Of a DNA stretch of 19,402 bases, positions 19,047 to 19,402 are shown one piece after another (within the stretch, counting starts at the first letter, position 1; each line of letters begins with the position of its first letter). The notes under the pieces are model-generated. The model was not told the DNA's origin. It worked only from the letters and a program-made list of their open reading frames with translations, and did not search any database. The position numbers were made by a program, and so were the translations under genes. This DNA is from Quadrisphaera sp. (GTDB lineage: Bacteria > Actinomycetota > Actinomycetes > Actinomycetales > Quadrisphaeraceae): positions 1-19,402 of the forward strand of contig JARIBR010000114.1 of assembly GCA_029258695.1 (NCBI GenBank), written 5' to 3'.

Positions 19047-19402
19047 GGTGCGGACGACGCGGTGGCAGGAGGCCCGTAGCCCGAGTCGCTGGCGCGCTCC
19101 CGGAGCCCCAGCTGCAGGCCCGTCACCGCGACGGTGAGCAGGCTCGCGCCGAGCATGTGGAGCCAGACCAGCGTGATGGGCACCGCCAGCGCGTACTGGA
19201 CGTAGCCGATCACGCCCTGCGCGAGCGTGACCACGAGCACGGCGCTGGCCCACCGCACGGCGCGCCGCGGGGCGTCGGTGACCCGCAGGGCGACGTAGAG
19301 GCCGACGGTGAGGCCGAGGAAGAGCAGCACCGCGTCCGCGTGGAGCCAGCTCACCGTGCGGGGGTCCACCGCGAGCCGTACCGGTTGGTCGGCGTCGCCG
19401 GC
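19034..19402 (-). CDS. ctaA: Heme A synthase, CtaA/COX15 family (partial, C-terminal part)
   Basis: CtaA oxidises heme O to heme A in the cytoplasmic membrane, the step after CtaB. Only the last 122 codons are inside the window; the frame is open through the right edge, and full-length actinobacterial proteins have about 300 residues. Seen are SWLHAD and VWLHML, each with a conserved histidine likely to bind heme, and three hydrophobic segments (around AVLLFLGLTVGLYVAL, ASAVLVVTLAQGVIGYV and LVWLHMLGASLLTVAVTGL), followed by a polar Ser/Ala-rich tail. The convergent pairing with ctaB supports the call. The GTG at 19369 is an internal codon, not a start. Confidence 0.9.
   Translation of the reverse strand, partial: AGDADQPVRLAVDPRTVSWLHADAVLLFLGLTVGLYVALRVTDAPRRAVRWASAVLVVTLAQGVIGYVQYALAVPITLVWLHMLGASLLTVAVTGLQLGLRERASDSGYGPPATASSAPATV

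Overview
The window is a very GC-rich stretch from an actinobacterium. The evidence is the strong G/C bias at third codon positions, the frequent GTG starts, the Actinobacteria-specific genes whiA, rbpA and opcA, and a gene order (uvrC-rapZ-yvcK-whiA-gap-pgk-tpiA-secG, then the pentose-phosphate cluster next to ctaA/ctaB) that is a known conserved neighbourhood in Actinomycetes. I cannot name the genus. The presence of rbpA right after secG fits several orders, such as Micrococcales and Kineosporiales, and this is inference only.

Layout. Positions 1-5311 (+) carry the 3' part of uvrC (its first roughly 80 codons lie outside the window), then rapZ, yvcK and whiA, the conserved rapZ-yvcK-whiA block that links envelope and carbon control to sporulation and cell-division genes. 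Positions 5381-9292 (+) carry the lower-glycolysis genes gap, pgk and tpiA, followed by secG (protein export) and rbpA (RNA polymerase activator). A strong hairpin at the end of rbpA separates this block from a convergent minus-strand cluster. Positions 9349-17674 (-) hold, in transcription order, tkt, tal, pgi, zwf, opcA and pgl, joined by 1-4 nt start/stop overlaps. Together they encode the oxidative entry into the pentose phosphate pathway (Zwf with its activator OpcA, then Pgl), the two carbon-rearranging enzymes, and the isomerase that feeds fructose-6-phosphate back into glucose-6-phosphate. No gnd gene is present here. Positions 17675-17960 are the divergent tkt/ctaB control region. Positions 17961-19001 (+) are ctaB (heme O synthase), and 19034-19402 (-) are the 3' end of ctaA (heme A synthase), which together make the cofactor of aa3-type cytochrome oxidase.

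There are 17 protein genes, two of them cut by the window edges. I see no RNA genes, mobile elements, phage genes or CRISPR array. The only non-coding stretch near 300 bases is 17675-17960, which is described below.

I looked for an undescribed system and did not find one at the gene level; every gene belongs to a known family in its usual place. The oddities are local. The tkt frame has no stop until 103 nt inside tal, apparently because of one extra T in a TTTT run. A perfect 18-bp direct repeat with a 21-bp period, plus a third partial copy, sits between tkt and ctaB. A 26-bp tandem duplication covers both stop codons at the ctaB/ctaA junction. A bidirectional-type terminator with a spare copy of one arm lies between rbpA and pgl.
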